64,000 nucleotides of DNA from assembly GCA_037074765.1 (NCBI GenBank), contig JBAMDO010000114.1:62001-126000 (forward strand), written 5' to 3'. The stretch comes from Mansonella perstans. Its lineage: Eukaryota > Nematoda > Chromadorea > Rhabditida > Onchocercidae. A program made the position numbers and the translations under genes. The notes under the pieces were generated by a model. It was not told the origin of the DNA. It made no database searches and saw only the letters and a program-made list of their open reading frames with translations. Below, in pieces: positions 12,709 through 25,900 of this stretch. Every line of letters begins with the position of its first letter. Within the stretch, counting starts at the first letter, position 1.

Positions 12709-13863
12709 ATCTGGCCGTAGTTTAATTTTTCATTTTACTTTGTTTTCTCTATTGTATATGATGTAGATGAAAGAAAGGAAGTGGACGATTGTTCGCTATT
12801 TATTGCTATAAAATAATTTGTATTGTTTATTTCTATGAAAAGATGGAGAACAGTGCAAAACAAGTTTTCCATTCATTGCAAGGCAAAGAATGAAGGTTTT
12901 CTTAGTCTTGCAATCCACAATTTGGAAAATAGTTTTTTGTATCCTTGATGGCTTAAATCAATTGTGGCTTGCATTTTCGAAGATATATTGCTATCAATTT
13001 TGCACAGAGATTTTAGCATTTGGCCTTATCTATTTTATCGTATCATAGTGTTCTAATATTTTATGAAAAACAGTTCATATTGTTCCCTTACTGCGAGGAG
13101 CGTATTCGAAATTCTATGATTTATCAGCACTTTTCAAAACAAGTATGAAATGTTTAGGAATTAAATGATATATCTTTTGCTTCAGATGAAACGTACTATA
13201 ATGGACGAATTAATCCATTATTGGTAAGTTGGTGAAATTGATTTCACAGTAGTAATACAAATGAGGCACTCATAAGTTTTATAGTGCTAAACAATAAATT
13301 GGAAGGAATAGTAACCTAAAAGAACGGTGATTCTGCTAGAAAATTCGGATTCGAAACTTATCATAATTCTCGATGAAATTCAATGGATTTTAGCTGGAGG
13401 TGAGGATTTCTGAATAATTTTGCAGGCGTAAACTGCTTGATTGAATTTCATTTTTGGATTGATTATCAAATGCTGACAGTCTTCGATGAAAATGATGTCT
13501 TTCACTCCAGAGGATTAGATTATTTAGTGTAAGGCCAATTGAATTTCAAACATTGAATTAATAATTCAAGAGCCGTTCCTACCATTTCTTAATTATTTGG
13601 TTTGAAAAAAAGAAACAAAGTATGATAGTATTTAGCGTATCTTGTATAGATTTAGAAAAAAAACATGTTTCACACGCTCAAATTATAGTAAGAAGGTATT
13701 CATAATTCCGTTAATTACGGTATTGAGGTCCCGCAAGGAAAATTTGGCCTTAACTCTAATATTTCATTACCTAGAAATACGGAGTTATAAAGTGCTATTT
13801 AAATAAATGAACTATAAATTAAACTGTCGAAAGTAGTTTTTCATTTTGAATTGAAATTAAACT
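12709..13863. other. Intergenic between convergent genes
   Basis: Separates the + strand 98-residue gene from the - strand DEAD-box-like gene. The only structured element is a 38-bp exon-like piece at 13186-13223: acceptor TTTTGCTTCAG, an immediate ATG, 12 open codons and a GTAAGT donor. See findings. Confidence 0.4.
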
Positions 13864-16800
13864 TCAATCCGGGTATACCAAGATCCATCGTAAGTGAAGA
13901 TTTTCCTTTAAATGGTGTAGTCTATTTATTTCACTCATTTTAATCAATGATATAAAGACGGTATTCTTTGCAATCCAAGATTCACCAGTGAAATTAACCC
14001 TGATTGTAAAATTATAAATCAGTTTAAGATTTAATCCGAATAATAAGTAACTTATTGGTTTAAATGGGATTTTTTTACTATCCATCTGATCAATTTTTAT
14101 CTCATTAAATAATTAACCTTGGACTTCTAAGGTTGTGTTAAATTATCTCACCTTCGAGCATATGCATCAGGCTTTGGTAAATCGTAATTGATAATAATCA
14201 TCGGTGTTCTCAAATCCAATAAACCACGAATGTATCCTGTTGTTATCATAATACGCACTTCACATGTTTGAAATGTTTGGATAGCAGTACGAATGTCAAC
14301 TGGTGTCATTTCGCTAGTCTGTATATTTTAATTAAATAAAGAAACAAAACTATAGCAGAGTAGTGAAATTGCAACAAAATTCCACGAAAAAAAATGAAAA
14401 ACAAATATTGATGCAAGAATCAATCCAGAAATTCAGATGATAGAGACTAATTAAATTCCTAGGCTGTTGTTGATCTCTGATTAATGGAATTCTGAACGTC
14501 ATTTGATTTGACTAACTAAATTCCTAGCTCTCTTAATCTCTAATTAGTGAAATTGTGAGCTTTTAATCTGATTAACGAAATTCTGGACTTTGTAGTCCAT
14601 TTGCATCAAATAAGTTTGATGGAATTGAGGAATTACTAAAATTTTTACAGTGATATGGACCAATAATATTCTTATCGAATATAAAGAATTAATAATAAAA
14701 ATCAATAATCATTTTTTAGATAGTATGAAAAAAGAATTGAAATATACTATTTTATGGAAATTATTTGACATTGTATAAATGATATGAAATTTTTCCCAGG
14801 ATTTTATCATAAATTAGTTAAAAATATTTTCCAATAAAATTATTATTCTTAAATTGATTAAAAAAAAAAAAGGAAAAACAAACCACAGTAATCACTGGTA
14901 AATTCTGTGCTCGCAATATTTTTGCATTTGCAAATGCAGTTCCTTGCATTTTGCAACAAATAAGTATAGGTATTGATGTATTTGTTCGACATAAATCACA
15001 TAATTTATCCAATTTCCGTAACTAAAAAAAAAGGCGAAAAATGACAACTCTTAATTGCAAACATTTGCAGTATTATTTAACTAATTATAATATGTCAAAT
15101 CCTAATAAAAGTATAGTAAAATTGATCACTGTTTCTGGAATTTTTGAAACAGCAAAAAGTAAATCAATTTCCATTGTGATGGAAGAATTCAAAATTTTGT
15201 TGCATTTATGGTAGTAAAAATTTAGATACGATGAAGAATGTGCGCTTTTTTTCTTTTCATTAAAATTTAATTAGAATTATTTAATTGAATTGTCTAAAAC
15301 CACTGTATGATAGTTTTGTTCAATGTACAATTAAGCCTGGTACAATTAATGATGTTATCATTAGTGTTAAAATTACTTATCTGATGATTATCAAGTATTT
15401 CTGATAAAATTTTATGGCACAATTTTTTTTTTCTTTCATTATCTTCAATGTGACAAACCTCATTCGTAACATGTAGTGCAAAATGATTTGCTTCAATGAG
15501 ATCCGGATGTATACCATAGCAGGAAACAGTTGCAACGAAATCTTGCATTTGTTTAATAATTAAATCAGAGGGCGGTAAATGTAACGTTAACTAAAATTAA
15601 ACCAATGATTCTAGACAGGTTAATTAATTCCAAACAGATTAATTTGAAAATATGTTAATTCTAGACAAGATACTTCCAAGCAGGTTGACAAGGGATTTCT
15701 GAACAGGTTAATTCTAAGCAGATTGATTCTAGGCAAGTCAATTATAAATAGATCAGTTCTAGAGCGGATAATTCTGAATAGGTTAATTTGAACAAGTTAA
15801 AGTTAAAATCGTAAAAAAATTGAAGAGATGAAGTGTATTGTAATGTGTCAAATAATTTCACAGCATTTATCATCGTCACATACTTTTTTTATGAAGTAAA
15901 AGAGAGATGTTTCAAAAATTTTCAAATTTATATTATTTTGCGTAAATACATAACCAAGTTGCAGCGCACTTACATGCAAATGCATGCTGTGCAGCAATGC
16001 ATAATGAAATTTCGTTGATTAATGCGTAAATTAACTTAATTAAATTGCAAAGTAATTTCAAAGATTAAATGAGAAATGAACAGAGGACAACAAATATGAA
16101 CAAAATGTATGTATCATACCTAAAGTTTAAATGTTAATAATCAATCATATAACGATTAATTTTATTTCGCCGCCAATTTAATTACTTTACTAGGTAATTT
16201 CGTTACTTAATTTACAGACAATTTCATTATCAAATTTAAAGTAATCTCATTACGTAGTTTACAGGGATAATTTTACTGTTTAATTTACAAAATGTAAAAA
16301 AAAAAATCATGCCTTACATGAGTATGTCTTTGAATAAAACCCAGCACTCGTTCTAATGACCTTTTGAGTGGAAAACTGAGCATTGCAATGGAATCCAGCA
16401 AGAATAGTTTTTTGATGTATGCTGGTTCTACAGAAAAAAAGTTTTGTAAGATATTAAAAAAATAATTTCATTATTTCAATGTTTTATTGATTTTTCAGTC
16501 TTTTCAAAAGCACAGCTACTGGAAGTTTTGACCACTAATAGAGTTTTTTTTTTGTAAGAATTTTCCAACTATTTATCCATTTTTCCCTCACATAAGAAAT
16601 TAGAAACTTGATCACTCCAATTGTAGTCAGTTATTAACAGCGTAGATATGATAGTATCATAATCAATTACTTCTCTTTTAAATGCATGTTAATTAATAAA
16701 ATTAAATTCACATGAATTCACATCAATCAGGAGATATCATAAAGAATTAAATCACTGCAAAAACTCTTCCAAAGATTAACTTTTGATAATTTTCAGAGAT

Positions 16801-17862
16801 TTAATGAAATGAAAAAGGTTTTAAATAACTCAAGAGCTTTTTTTGAATGTTTAATTAATTGGAGTTTTCAATATTTGCACAAAAAAAAGTGAAAGAAATA
16901 TTTTCGTTTACTTACTTAATGCATTTCGATAAAAAAATAAATCAATTCTTCCTAATGTACCAACAACTATTCGAAAATTTTTTTGTATTATTTCATGGAT
17001 TTGTTCCTCAATTCTTTGATCGTTGACACATGACAGGCATTTTTCTTCTTCAGCATCATCATTCAACTGTTGCACTACCTTAAAGCTTAAATTGTTCAAA
17101 GTTTGGGAAAAAAATTCTAATTGTTAAATATTTCAACGACTTCTCATTACATTTCAAAATTCAAACTTCTTTTGAAATTAGGCAAAACATTGCTTTGTGA
17201 ATGAACAATCACCAATTCAATGCTTTTTTTTTAAATTCTTAAAATAAACGAAATATTAAGGATGGGTAAAAATCTGAAAAATAAAATGCCTGATTAATTT
17301 ATGAAGTTGCATTTTCCCTAAAACATTTGAAATTACAAGAGTTGGGTTTCAAATCTGAAATTGGGAAAATTAAATCGAAGATCTGAAATTATAAGAAAAA
17401 TTAGATCGGAGTCAGAAGAATTGGATCGAAGACTTAAAACTGGATAAGGAATTAGATCAGAGCCCTGAAATCATAAGGAAAATTAGATCCGAGGCTTAAA
17501 ATTAAACGAATAATTGGACGGAAAACCTGAAACTGGACAAAGAATTAGGTCAGGCATTTTGCAAGCAATACTAAGGATTGCTGTTTGCATACCTTATAGG
17601 CTAATTGGCGAGTGAGAACAATAATAACCACCTGTACCTCCGATATTTTCATTTCAACACAAGCTAATGCTTGTTTTCGTAGCTCAATATCCATTTTCAA
17701 ATTTTGGAACACTCCAAGAAAAATCCTTAAAGAAAAAACTAATTTGAGGAAAAAAATCTTAATCAGAATCCCGCTTTCTCGGCTTCCTGGTAATTTTGCT
17801 AATTCTTCTCCTATCAATAACTTTTTCCGATCCGACCATTTCAGAAATTGCAATGTAATTTG
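13864..17862 (-). CDS. Highly divergent eIF4A-like DEAD-box protein, catalytic motifs lost
   Basis: Collinear with eIF4A across both RecA domains. Seven exons (high to low): 17862-17593, 17078-16916, 16427-16318, 15590-15459, 15021-14884, 14318-14152 and 13999-13864, about 371 residues with every junction in frame. Alignable landmarks are LTRQLAYK for PTRELAQQ, RIVVGTLGRI for HIVVGTPGR, YIKKLFLLDSIAML for YIKMFVLDEADEML, KLDKLCDL, and IIINYDLPKPDAYARR for LVINYDLP..YIHR. Walker A is KLPGSRES instead of AQSGTGKT, DEAD is DSIA, SAT is absent (LHLPPSD), and HRIGRGGR is ARRVNFTGE. ATPase or helicase activity is therefore not expected. The 5' start and Q-motif exon were not found; the first in-frame ATG is at 17694. 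It may be a pseudoenzyme or a decaying gene. The kept frames and splice sites favour a gene under some constraint. Introns carry degenerate minisatellites. Confidence 0.65.
14446..14600 (-). repeat. Degenerate minisatellite, about 60-bp unit, intronic
   Basis: Roughly three imperfect copies of a unit containing ACTAAATTCCTAG, then ATCTCTGATTA and GGAATTCTGA. Lies in the intron between exons 14318-14152 and 15021-14884 of the DEAD-box-like gene. Confidence 0.55.
15598..15800 (-). repeat. Degenerate minisatellite, about 20-bp unit, intronic
   Basis: About nine to ten diverged copies on the + strand of a unit like AGGTTAATTCTAGACA, with variants such as CAGATTGATTCTAGGC and AGATCAGTTCTAGAGC. 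Lies in the intron 5' of exon 15590-15459. Confidence 0.65.
16160..16290 (-). repeat. Degenerate minisatellite, about 24-bp unit, intronic
   Basis: Four to five imperfect copies of a unit resembling TTTACAG.CAATTTCATTA, with clear copies near 16203, 16228, 16255 and 16278. Same intron as the 15.6-kb repeat, with a different unit. Confidence 0.5.
17335..17550 (-). repeat. Degenerate minisatellite, about 33-bp unit, intronic
   Basis: Six or so diverged copies on the + strand of a unit built from AATTAGATCGGAG, CTGAAATTATAAG and variants. It fills most of the middle of the intron between exons 17862-17593 and 17078-16916. Confidence 0.65.
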
Positions 17863-18117
17863 CTATTTTGGGCAGCCTTTAGTTATCTAAAATATCTTCT
17901 TCCCTACTAATTATCAATTATTAATCTGCTGTATTACATCTAAAAATAAGATCCGTTTTTATGGTGCCTTCTAGGCTTTATTTGATAGTTTGAAATTTTG
18001 AAAGTGAAATCATTAACAAAACTTACGATTACTTTATCGACGACAAAAGAGGTGCAGGACGAAAAGTTAGCAATGATTTATATGAGATCAACTATTCTTT
18101 CCGTAATTGTCATCATA

Positions 18118-18405
18118 TTAATTTGGCGCCTTTCTTGCTTCTTCAGGTAATCCCGGTGGTAGATCTCGAATAAACTGATCGTGCTCTTTTTAGTAAAGCT
18201 AATTTTTTCTACTTCAAAAACTTCCCAAACGTAATAAAAGGCGAAAAGTCAATTGAAGCGGAGGATAAAGAATAATTCTTATGAACTTGAACATTGCTTA
18301 TACTTACCGAATATGTTGTTGCCGGATCGTTTATTCTTGCTAAACGAAGTGATTTGAGAGCAATTGAGTTGTGTCGAATTAATGGTGTTTTAAAAAATAT
18401 TTCAT
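18118..18405 (-). CDS. Possible 3' exons of an unidentified small gene
   Basis: Two open pieces on the - strand. The upstream one ends ARINDPATTYS at a good GTAAGT donor (exon end 18308). The downstream one reads HDQFIRDLPPGLPEEARKAP and stops at TAA 18120-18118. The second looks coding (charged, Pro-rich, no low complexity). However, the acceptor before it is poor (ACTAAAAAG) and the phase does not join cleanly to the first. No family was recognised and no start was found, so the two may not belong together. Confidence 0.25.
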
Positions 18406-19903
18406 GCAAATGAATTTATTGTTTTTGTTCTGTTCCAAATTTCCGGAAAAAAACAGAAGAAACTTCGACTCGAAAAAACTTTTTTCTAACTGTAAAACAT
18501 TCTTTGAATTTTTCAATGGATATCAGGAATTGCTGAATAACATTTGACAATTTTAGAAAAATATTTCCTGTTTTATTGAAATGGTGCAAAGAGAAAGAGA
18601 GAAAAGGAAGAGGAAGCATAGAAAAGGGAAGAAAAAGAAGTGGTATCGTCCAAACGGAATTAATAAAAAGTCGAAATGAATGAGACTGATTATTCCATCA
18701 ATTGCGGATTTATTCGATTAATTTGCATCGTGTATGTATGAAAGTGCCAATATCAGATTACAAATACAACTGCTTGAAAAGAAAAAAACTAAATTAAAAG
18801 ACTTAAAAAACTAAATTTGTCACTAGAGCTTCAATCACTGAACTTATCATTGCCATAACTTGTCGATCGTCGTCTGCAAAATTTATTAGAATAATCTCCT
18901 TTGCTTATTTTTTAAATCTTTCTTTTTTCGCATAACATTTTCCGAAATAACTGCAATAACTTCCGAAATTTTTTTCATCGAGTGCTTTCTTCAAATATCG
19001 CTTCACAAGGTTTCCACAACGTCAATCCAATCACTGCATCCTTTTTTTTAAATAATCGATTCAAAACATCTGTGAAATCAAAAAACTCCCAAGTACTTAC
19101 TTCTCGAGATGATTGTGAAATCAAAAACCCTCAAATACTTACTTCTCGAGATAACTGTACTGTAATTTTTTCCGAAACTTAACAAATATCAGCTTTGAAA
19201 ATAAAGTAAACATAAATAACATCGGTTTCACGAACTAACTATCACATTGTTTTAATATCATTTTCGTTCAAATAAGCACAGAATATCAATTCTCCGATAC
19301 ATCGAAAATTTTTTTATGAATTCAAAAAAAATTTAAGCGTAAAATAGCATTTTTACAAGCATTAACATGTAACATAGGAGACAGTTAAAAAAGGAAAATT
19401 TTGAACTGCCTCTATTATAAAACAATTTATATACTTTTATGAAATATTCTAAATATCAAACAGGTGTTTCGAAATGTTAAACTTTTATCAAATATTCGAA
19501 ATATTAAACAAATTGTGAATTATTTTGTGCTATAAACAAACGACCATTGACATATCAGCCTCGACAATAGACATAAAATAGGATTTTCCGGAAAGGATCT
19601 AGTGAGGAAATATTCAGTGGATAGTTATACTACAGTTAGATATATATTACATCGACCTTGATTCTTTCACCGGTCAAGCTGGAGGATACTTCTAATAATT
19701 TAGCATATCAAGCTTTTTTCATAGTACTTTTTTCAAGTGGTTTTATTGAATCTTGGTAAAATTATCAGCTGTTAGAATGGCATTACCAAATACTTCAATA
19801 AAAATATATGATGGCACTACCAGAAAATGCATGGCAAGAATACTACTTCCTGAATAATATCTTTCGACAAACAATACAAACCGAATCGAAGTTTCTAATA
19901 AAT
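18406..19903. other. Intergenic or unresolved stretch upstream of the REV3 3' end
   Basis: No gene supported. It has a purine-rich run at 18585-18650 and two near-copies of a TACTTACTTCTCGAGAT segment at 19095-19111 and 19136-19152, about 41 bp apart, in a small direct repeat (see findings). Confidence 0.4.
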
Positions 19904-22900
19904 CTACCACAGAGATTTATCACCTGTTAAAAAATGACTTTGTATTGCAAATTCAGCCATTGAACGATTCAAAGAAATTCGTTTTTGCTTGATGATACAT
20001 GCCATATTGATACATTTGTTATAATCGATCTTGACTGATCGCAGTGCTGAAAAAAAAAATTAATACCTACTCGAATTTGCACAGAATTCTAAAATATCCA
20101 AACTGATGATGTTGTATGGAATAGCAGAAAAAATAACAAAAAGACAATGTCAGGCATAATTCCATGTCATACCTCAGCTTGATAATATCTATGATAAGAA
20201 ATGGAATGAGTGGCATTCAATATCTTAAATCTTACATTTATGCTGCATAATTAACGAATGACAATAATAATTATCCCATATCATTAAAAATTTAGCACCA
20301 TTCTGATCTAATCCTGTATTCTTACACAGACAGAAATCTATTTTTTTTAATGATTTAGATTAAAACTGGAAGAAAACAGTGAATACTAGATAAGAATTGT
20401 TGAATTAAAAAAACTATAACTTACATAAACATTTACGGCATTTATCATTGAGCTGAGAAAGAAGGCGCCTTTCCCCATAATAATCACAAACTGACAGTAA
20501 AAGAGCTTTCTGATCACTGATACATTCTTTGCACCACAATCGTGTACCTAATGCTCCACAACTAAAATTAGATTTTTTATTGGAAATGAAGTGCTATCAG
20601 TGCTCATAATAAATAATCAAAGGAATTCAAATAATTAATGTGAAATATAAATAAGTAACCGTCTCAAAAATATTTCAATAAATTAATGTGTTTCTACTCA
20701 TTTCGCTCCTATTTATCGTATTTAAAGAGATGATACCAAGAATGAAACTCTTCTCTCAAATAACAGTAAATTTTGATGCATGAACAACGAACTTGTAGCA
20801 ACCAACAGTTGTAGGACAATGCCATTCAATTTTTAGTGGGACGAAGTCAAGAGCTCGATGTAGTGAAGGTAGCACTTGACGTCTTACGTAATATTCGAAG
20901 TTAATTTTTAAACGACGATCGCAAATAAACTCGTCAGGTTCGCGAACGCACGAGATCAAAGTGCTATTTGGTTCACCGAAAACAATTACATATGGAACTC
21001 GTTCACCAACTTCTGGCTCATAACGTGAACATATAGCTTTTCTTTTCCTGAAAGAAAAAAGTTCAGAAATGTTAGCCATGCCTATGCAATTAAGTATCTT
21101 AAAATTATAGAAAATATAGGAAATTTCCCAATTCTCACTCTGCTATCAACTTCGATGCTACAACTGCAGACTCGGCATATGATTTACGATATTCACGACT
21201 AAAGATGAAATCAGATAATGGGAGCTTCGAGAGATTAGAAAGTTGCATATCCAGATAGCGTATCATCCGGTTCATGTCATCAGCGAAAAGTAAAAGCAAA
21301 GCTTTTTCCAAAATCTATAACAGAATAGAATGTACGATTGCAAAAAGAAAAAAAAAATGACTAAAGATGAGCAAAAAACGAAAAAACCAGAAGTTTCTGC
21401 TTATTATGAATTTCCAACTCATTTCACTTATTATTAACAGTGTCATTAAGATAAATTGGAAAACAAAACGACTCTGCACTCATTCTGACCAGAAAAAAAA
21501 AACCTTTGAGACGAGTGGACAAGAATCCCTCCGGACCGTTTCAATCCCTTTAGCATCAAAGACACCTTTTGTATCATCGATACTTTCATAGCTCATTCCT
21601 ACGTATCGTTTCTTCGATTCCAAAATAAGTGGATGCATAATTTTCTCTAATTTTAGCTTTACTGGATTCGGATTTGCTTTAGTTATATCATCTGCAATTT
21701 TTTTGCCAATTTCAAAGGCTTCAGCTCGCGTAGCTCCTAAAAAAAATTCTTACAGAAATTCTACCGCACATTTGAAAAGTCCGTATTCTTAAAATGTTTC
21801 TATGACCATTATTGGTTATTGCACTTGGTGAAATTATCAATTATCTGGAAATTGGTAACCATAATTCTTAAAATAAAAATAAAAACAAACCTGGACAAAG
21901 TACAAACATACTATCAGTATCACCATAGATTACTCGTGAACTTCCATAAATTCCTTCATCGACCAATTTCATAGCTCGTTCTAGAGTTTCTCGCCCCTGA
22001 AATGATATAAAAATATTTTCGATTGCTGATATTTTTTACGTCATTCATATTTCTTAAAAATGACATTTAAACCTAGCCTTGCCTACTATGGCGTCAGCCA
22101 CTTCCACACATGGCATGCGACCACTGAAATTTGCTGCTGCATAACCATATGTTACATTTGCAATCAATTTCAACGCCATTTGCCGTGCTTCCAATATACG
22201 AGCCAGTCGCTATAAAGTATTCATGCAAATTTGAAAAAAAATATATTATTTGAAGAGATCTGAGAAATTTTGATGTAAATCATTTCCAAAAAAAGTTTTT
22301 TTCTTTTCAACCAAATATTTAATTTTCAACTGCTAAGTTCTTATCTGATTTGACCATATTTTCAAATTAATTTCATATTTTTTAACTGGAGCTCCTGCAA
22401 AAAAATTCTTCCATTTTTATTATGGGATTACGATTTAAATCTAACTTTGACTAGTGTAAAAAAGTTATTTTAACACTGCAAATTCGTATAACTCTCATCA
22501 AACAGCGATTAATATCTCTAATACCTGTACATCTAAAGAGATATTAAACACTGTTTAATCACACAGTTATAAAAAAGATGTTAGTCACAGCAAACATAAA
22601 CAAAGACTTAAAAAAAACCATGTTTGTTATACATGGCATAAAATTCAACAAAATTTCTTCAAATTCAAAAATAATAATAACTTTGCTTCCACATATTTTT
22701 ATTTTCCACTATAATAGCTTTAGTAATTTTGGCTCTTACATCATACACCAAAAAAATGAAAAAAAAAGACAAACAAACACATATTAATTCTTAAAAAAAA
22801 AAAAAAAAAAAAATGGTAAGGTAAACGTACTCGATCTTTCTTGCATTCCTTTGCAGCCTTTTTCACCATCACTCTTGTATTCAAAATTTCTTCAAGCATC

Positions 22901-25900
22901 ACTGGCATCAATCCTTAAATTATTAAAAGAATGTTGGTTTAAAATTAGGAAATCAAACCAAAAATTTGAAATTAAATGCAAAAAAAAAAACAACCTTTTC
23001 GAATACTTTTTTGACAAAAAATGGCTCCTGTTGGCGAAATGTGCAATTTGTTGACAGTAAGCATAGAAATAATATCATCTACCTGAACAAAAATTTATGA
23101 AGCAACAATATTTTCTAAAGATAAAGAACGATTCTACGAGATAAAAAAAAAAGAAAAAACAAGAGAAATAGCTAGAAAGAAAACGATAAAAAAGTGATGA
23201 TTTAGCGGAAAAAAAGATAATAGACAGAAGCATAATAATACAAGCAACTAGAAAATGGGCAGTAACGAGCAGTGATAGTGATAGATAACGATTAATTTAA
23301 ACAAAATGTTGCTGTTATGCATAATTAATTAGTGGATAAGAATGCAGCATAAACAGACCGGACAATTATATTCGAGACCACCAAATTCGATTTTTTTATC
23401 TGCTGAGCAAATATTTTCAATATGCGATATCTTTCCCAAGCACGTGGTAAAGCAGTAATTGTATGCGATTATGATAGAAGGATAGAGTGATTGAAAATCG
23501 AGTACAATAACTGGATCACGATAGAAACCTGATTCCGGTTCCATAGTTAATGGTAATGTTTCTGGTGAGCACATTCTAAAAAAAATGATTATTGAAAAAG
23601 AGAGATAATAGGGATAAAAAAAAAATGAGAGATGGAATTCATTCTAGCAACAATCTTGCAAAACTTCCATAATGCATCATGTCATTTTAAAACAAAACTT
23701 ACGCTCCTCTTTGAGCAGGTGAGATACTTGGTGCAACATATTTTTCACGACGTGCAAGCCGTAAAAGCATCGATTCAACTCGAAATTGCGAACCACGCGT
23801 TAATACTTCATTAAACTTAAATTCATACGATTTCAAAATGTGACTGATCCGTAGTATAGATCAGATATTAATAAGGTAGGTACAAAATACTTAAAACTAA
23901 AAATACCTGTATACCATAAAGACGTGCCATTTCCGACGTTTTCGTGAAAAAATCCAACCGTACAAGGATTAAGAGATTCAACTGACAATATAGTTTCATA
24001 TGTTCCAGAACCAGGATACTAAACATTTTTCCCAAACAGTATTTAAAATAAAAATTAAAAACTGTTTAATGCCATCGAAGGCCAGTATTTTAAAAGTTAT
24101 TGATCTCACAAGCTTTACTAGTGATAATTATTGCTGAGAATGACTCTCATCTTCTCAATACTTTATTCTTTATATCATTTGCCCTACATTTACTTCTCAA
24201 ACTTTTTTCGTCTTTTGCACTGATGAAAGATACAACGTCTCGTATGGTTCATACAATCATAATAAAGTTCGATTGACAAAACTAAGTTGCTTAGAAAGAT
24301 GATACATATTGAAAATTAAAAATGCACTGTATGAGATTTCAATAAAAAAAGAAAAACTAAGTTACATTAGATTCTTTTCGCCGGATAAAATCCAATCGGA
24401 GAGCGTTGGGAAGTTATACTGGGGGAATCTGCGTTTTAAAACGCTATTAACAACATTTGAAATGGTATAATTCCTGGAAAAAAAGAAATATGCATTTTTG
24501 AAACATTTCTGTCAGTATTATTGTTAGTGCAAAAATAACTACAATTTTAGATTGTGAAACTAAATCGATTAAAACTAGATCAATACAATGTAATTGTCTA
24601 TGAATAAAAGTAACTGATAAAAATGATAACTTTTTCGGAAAGAATAAATTTACAACGTAACGATGATGAAGTATATGTGACTGGAGTACAATGAAACATG
24701 AAAAAAAACTAATCTAAAATTTTTAAGTACAGGTAAGATGAATCTAACCTCAATGCAACTTCGTGTCGTAGAATACGCCAAACATTTATAAGTATTCTGC
24801 CTCTTGGAGTTGGATCTAACTCTTTTATCCAACGACTTTTCTTTTGTAATCCAGGACGATAATAATCACTGATCTCTGCAAAATTAACTCATATAACATA
24901 TTAAGTGAAAATTTTTGAAAATCACATAATGATTCACAAAAATTTTTTGGATTTGCAGTCAAATGCATACAGAAGCAATTACCAACATGCTATTTTATGC
25001 CACAATTGCAAACCTTTCAAAGGATGTTTGACGTGGTCATGACCACTTATTCTCTTTCTCCTCTTATCACTTTAATTTTTTTTAGCCTAACAACTTCATA
25101 CTTTCACAGCAATTTTGTTAAGGATTTTACCAAGCCTTTTATGAATTTTTGAATGTTTTGCAAAATTAAATATTAAAGAAAAAAGGAATATGTACCGACA
25201 GGAACACGTGAAATTTCCGACAGCAAATTTCGCCCAATAACAAGTGATCTTTCTGTTAGATAACCCCAAGAATACCGCTGAGCATTGTATCCAATAACTA
25301 TATCCGGGTCGTACCTGTAATTCTGTATAGTAACAAAATTCCCTTCCAATTATTAAAATGTATCAGTTATTAAATCAATTCAATAAACAACCATCAAATC
25401 TAGCTAAAAATGTTCTTGACACGATGTGCCAAAATAAAAGAGTACTTCTGGAAGTAGTCGGAGGAAAGACGAAAATAAAGGACCTTTGAATAACATTGAC
25501 AAACGCATCAAACAAGTCAGTTTCAGAAGCTACGAAAGTATAATGCTCTTTCTGTCCAACTAACATGTCATTCATGTTCAATAAAATACCATCCACGTTA
25601 TTTATTTCATCTTGTGCGCAAACATCCAACGAAATATTATAAAATATTCCCAAAATCTAAAAAAAATTCATCAAAATAATACATTAAAAAAATGCAGTAT
25701 TTAAAATCCAAAATATTACTAAATTGAAGATAATAGAAGAAAAATCAATTATAACAGTATATTTCACCTGATCATGCTGTGGATCAGGTACAGGCATTCC
25801 ACGAGACGTTAATGCAAGAATCTCTATAGACATCACGCAAAGATGATGAATATCTATATGTTCTGCTTCGCTAATCCATGGAGTTACTGAAGGCTCAACT

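Noticed and set aside
22578..23054. + strand ORFs within REV3
   Set aside because: Lysine/asparagine-rich intron sequence next to a poly-A run; antisense to REV3, no support.
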